This document shows, in pieces, positions 62,709 to 64,000 of a DNA stretch of 64,000 nt (position 1 is the first letter of the stretch; the number at the start of each line of letters is the position of its first letter). The DNA is from Peltaster fructicola (lineage: Eukaryota; Ascomycota; Dothideomycetes), in contig CP051140.1 of NCBI GenBank assembly GCA_001592805.2, positions 2,357,501 through 2,421,500 of the forward strand, read 5' to 3'. The position numbers were made by a program, and so were the translations under genes. The notes under the pieces are model-generated. The model saw nothing but the letters and a program-made list of their open reading frames with translations. It was not told the origin of the DNA and made no database searches.

Positions 62709-64000
62709 CTACGGCGTCCAGAGCACCAGCTTGTGGTCGAATCCACCACTTACCAGCCGTTCTGCCGTTTCACTTTGCTCCGAAGTGTTGCCTGCCCAAA
62801 GCGTACGAACTTTCGATCCGTTCTCATGTCCTTTGAGCTCAGACACGACTTTGCCAGACAATATGTCGATGCCTCGGATGATGCCATCGTCGCTATTGAC
62901 CCAGACACCCTTGCCATTGGGTCGCCAAACAACCAAAGGCGTAGAATATGGTGTTTGAGTAGACATGGTGTTACAGTGCAGCTTGATAGCTTCGTGCTCC
63001 CGATCAGCACGGGCTTGTTGTGCCAGAGCTACTTCTCGGGGTGTTTGAGGTGTCGTAACAGCACGTCCCTCGACAGTAGGGAAAAGTAGTCTCACAATGA
63101 GGAGTTTCATGTGAGGTGTCGAGTTCGTGGCAGCCGCAATTGTTGAGCCATCTGCTGGACATAGTGCTATAGACGCAGGAGTGAATGCTACCCAGGCATT
63201 CGAATGTGGTGCGAGGTTCTGTTGACCGAGCATGACTGAGTCCTTCTCAGCCGAGTAGAAGAATAAATGGCTGGAATCCGTTCTTGTGAGGACCAGAATC
63301 GGCTGATTTGACAAAGGATGCTTTGCAAAGAGTATACTTTCTGGCTTCGTTGGTAGTTTGATGCTAGTAAGCAGTTCGCATGTCAGGCTTTCGGCCACAT
63401 CGAGAGTATAGATATTGACGACGTTGTCCCAGCCAGCTGACGCGAGTAAAAGGGACTCGGCGGCGTCGTACGGTGCTAGATCGACGATGTACTTGGTGTG
63501 ATCTTTCCGTCTGACAATAGTCTTGCCTGACTCGACATCTGCCATGACCAATGATCCAGACATTGATGCTGAAACATGATACTTGCCACGCAAGAGTAGC
63601 TGCGAAAGTACTGGCGCATCCTGCACGTCTGACCACGATGCGCTAAGTGTCTTTGCTGGGAGATCGATGATATTGATCCTACGATCAGATGTGCTTGCGA
63701 TAAGTCGGGCCTGATTCGAGTCCGCTGCTGCATCAACGAGTACATTCAGCACGTTGGTCCGACTAGGCAAAGTCTCTATGACATGAGCCGAGGATGGTGC
63801 TGTGACCGGTCAGCAACATAGGCTAAACAGGGACTCTACATACCTGAGGTAGCCCAGCCTTGGTCGTTGTCATCGCTCGACAAGTTGAGCTTCTCGAAAT
63901 TGGCACTCTGATCGTAGAGTCTCTTCTCCTCCAAGAGTCGCTCAAGTGTCAGTCCAGAAGATGTGACATCTCCAGCATCTTCTGAGAGACCTGCCTCTTG
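62709..64000 (-). CDS. WD40-repeat protein (N-terminus beyond the right edge)
   Basis: Partial gene; exons 64000-63844 (open at the right edge) and 63799-62709. The upstream part contains LTLERLLEEKRLYDQSANFE, a helix like those following a LisH domain. The second exon carries at least five WD-type units, for example DRRINIIDLPAKTLSASWSD, HVSASMSGSLVMADVESGKT, LLLASAGWDNVVNIYTLD, VVWRPNGKGVWVNSDDGIIR and ERLVSGGFDHKLVLWTP at the C-terminus. The intron is 44 nt with donor GTATGT and branch TTGCTGACC. Function is likely a scaffold; no partner can be inferred from the window. It converges with the small membrane protein gene, 142 bp apart. Confidence 0.8.

Noticed and set aside
1-64000. tRNA, rRNA, CRISPR, LTR or transposase genes
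   Set aside because: I looked for T-loop GTTCGA contexts, long direct or inverted repeats, and reverse-transcriptase or transposase motifs and found none convincing. A tRNAscan or RepeatMasker run would be decisive.

Overview
The window comes from the nuclear genome of a filamentous ascomycete (Pezizomycotina, possibly a dothideomycete; the class is a guess). It is gene-dense on both strands, with introns mostly 45-80 nt that carry GT...AG ends and CTRAC/CTAAY branch sites. Family content is fungal: Zn2Cys6 factor, Pho4/NUC-1-type bHLH, Los1, Swp1, Ste6-type ABC transporter and a GPI-anchored secreted protein. I see no tRNA, rRNA, CRISPR array, retroelement or DNA transposon.

Layout. 1-10 kb: partial lipase (-), V-ATPase subunit G (-) divergent from PET117 (+), DUF2237 protein (-), heterotrimeric G-gamma (+), a long-leader bHLH factor (+) and a small conserved protein (-). 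10.7-14.9 kb: a disordered protein plus SAM-methyltransferase on the minus strand, probably one gene split by an in-frame stop. 15-17 kb: largely empty. 17-26.5 kb has a more accessory character: Rdx/SelW-like protein, secreted arylsulfotransferase-like protein, Zn2Cys6 factor, coiled-coil protein, a decayed-looking reading frame, and a GPI-anchored DUF7729-type protein. 26.7-34 kb: S-formylglutathione hydrolase, Rpb6, TFIIIA and exportin-t (Los1). 35-45 kb: coiled-coil protein, Rab5/Ypt5, Sac1 phosphatase, a large uncharacterised protein and Swp1/ribophorin II. 46-64 kb: GNAT acetyltransferase, mitochondrial TyrRS, formate/nitrite transporter, YPL225W/PBDC1-like chaperone, Ste6-like ABC transporter, alpha-N-methyltransferase Tae1, Spt5, SAP protein Tho1, a small membrane protein, and a WD40 protein cut by the right edge.

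Themes. Several neighbours share a pathway: Rpb6, TFIIIA and Los1 (Pol III transcription and tRNA export), and Spt5 beside Tho1 (elongation and mRNP). The most unusual signal is exon structure. The lipase gene appears to have a 10-nt exon followed by a 2-nt exon, each flanked by canonical introns of 46-50 nt, and only this splicing gives the catalytic AHSMGGLD motif in frame. The V-ATPase G gene has an exon contributing only the start codon and an internal 9-nt exon; other genes have first coding exons of 7, 9 and 15 nt. Separately, several conserved genes (bHLH, methyltransferase, Tae1, and the 41.7-43.7 kb gene) contain apparent one- or two-base frame changes with no intron to explain them, some next to short homopolymers. 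Consensus errors are the simplest explanation, but raw reads would decide.
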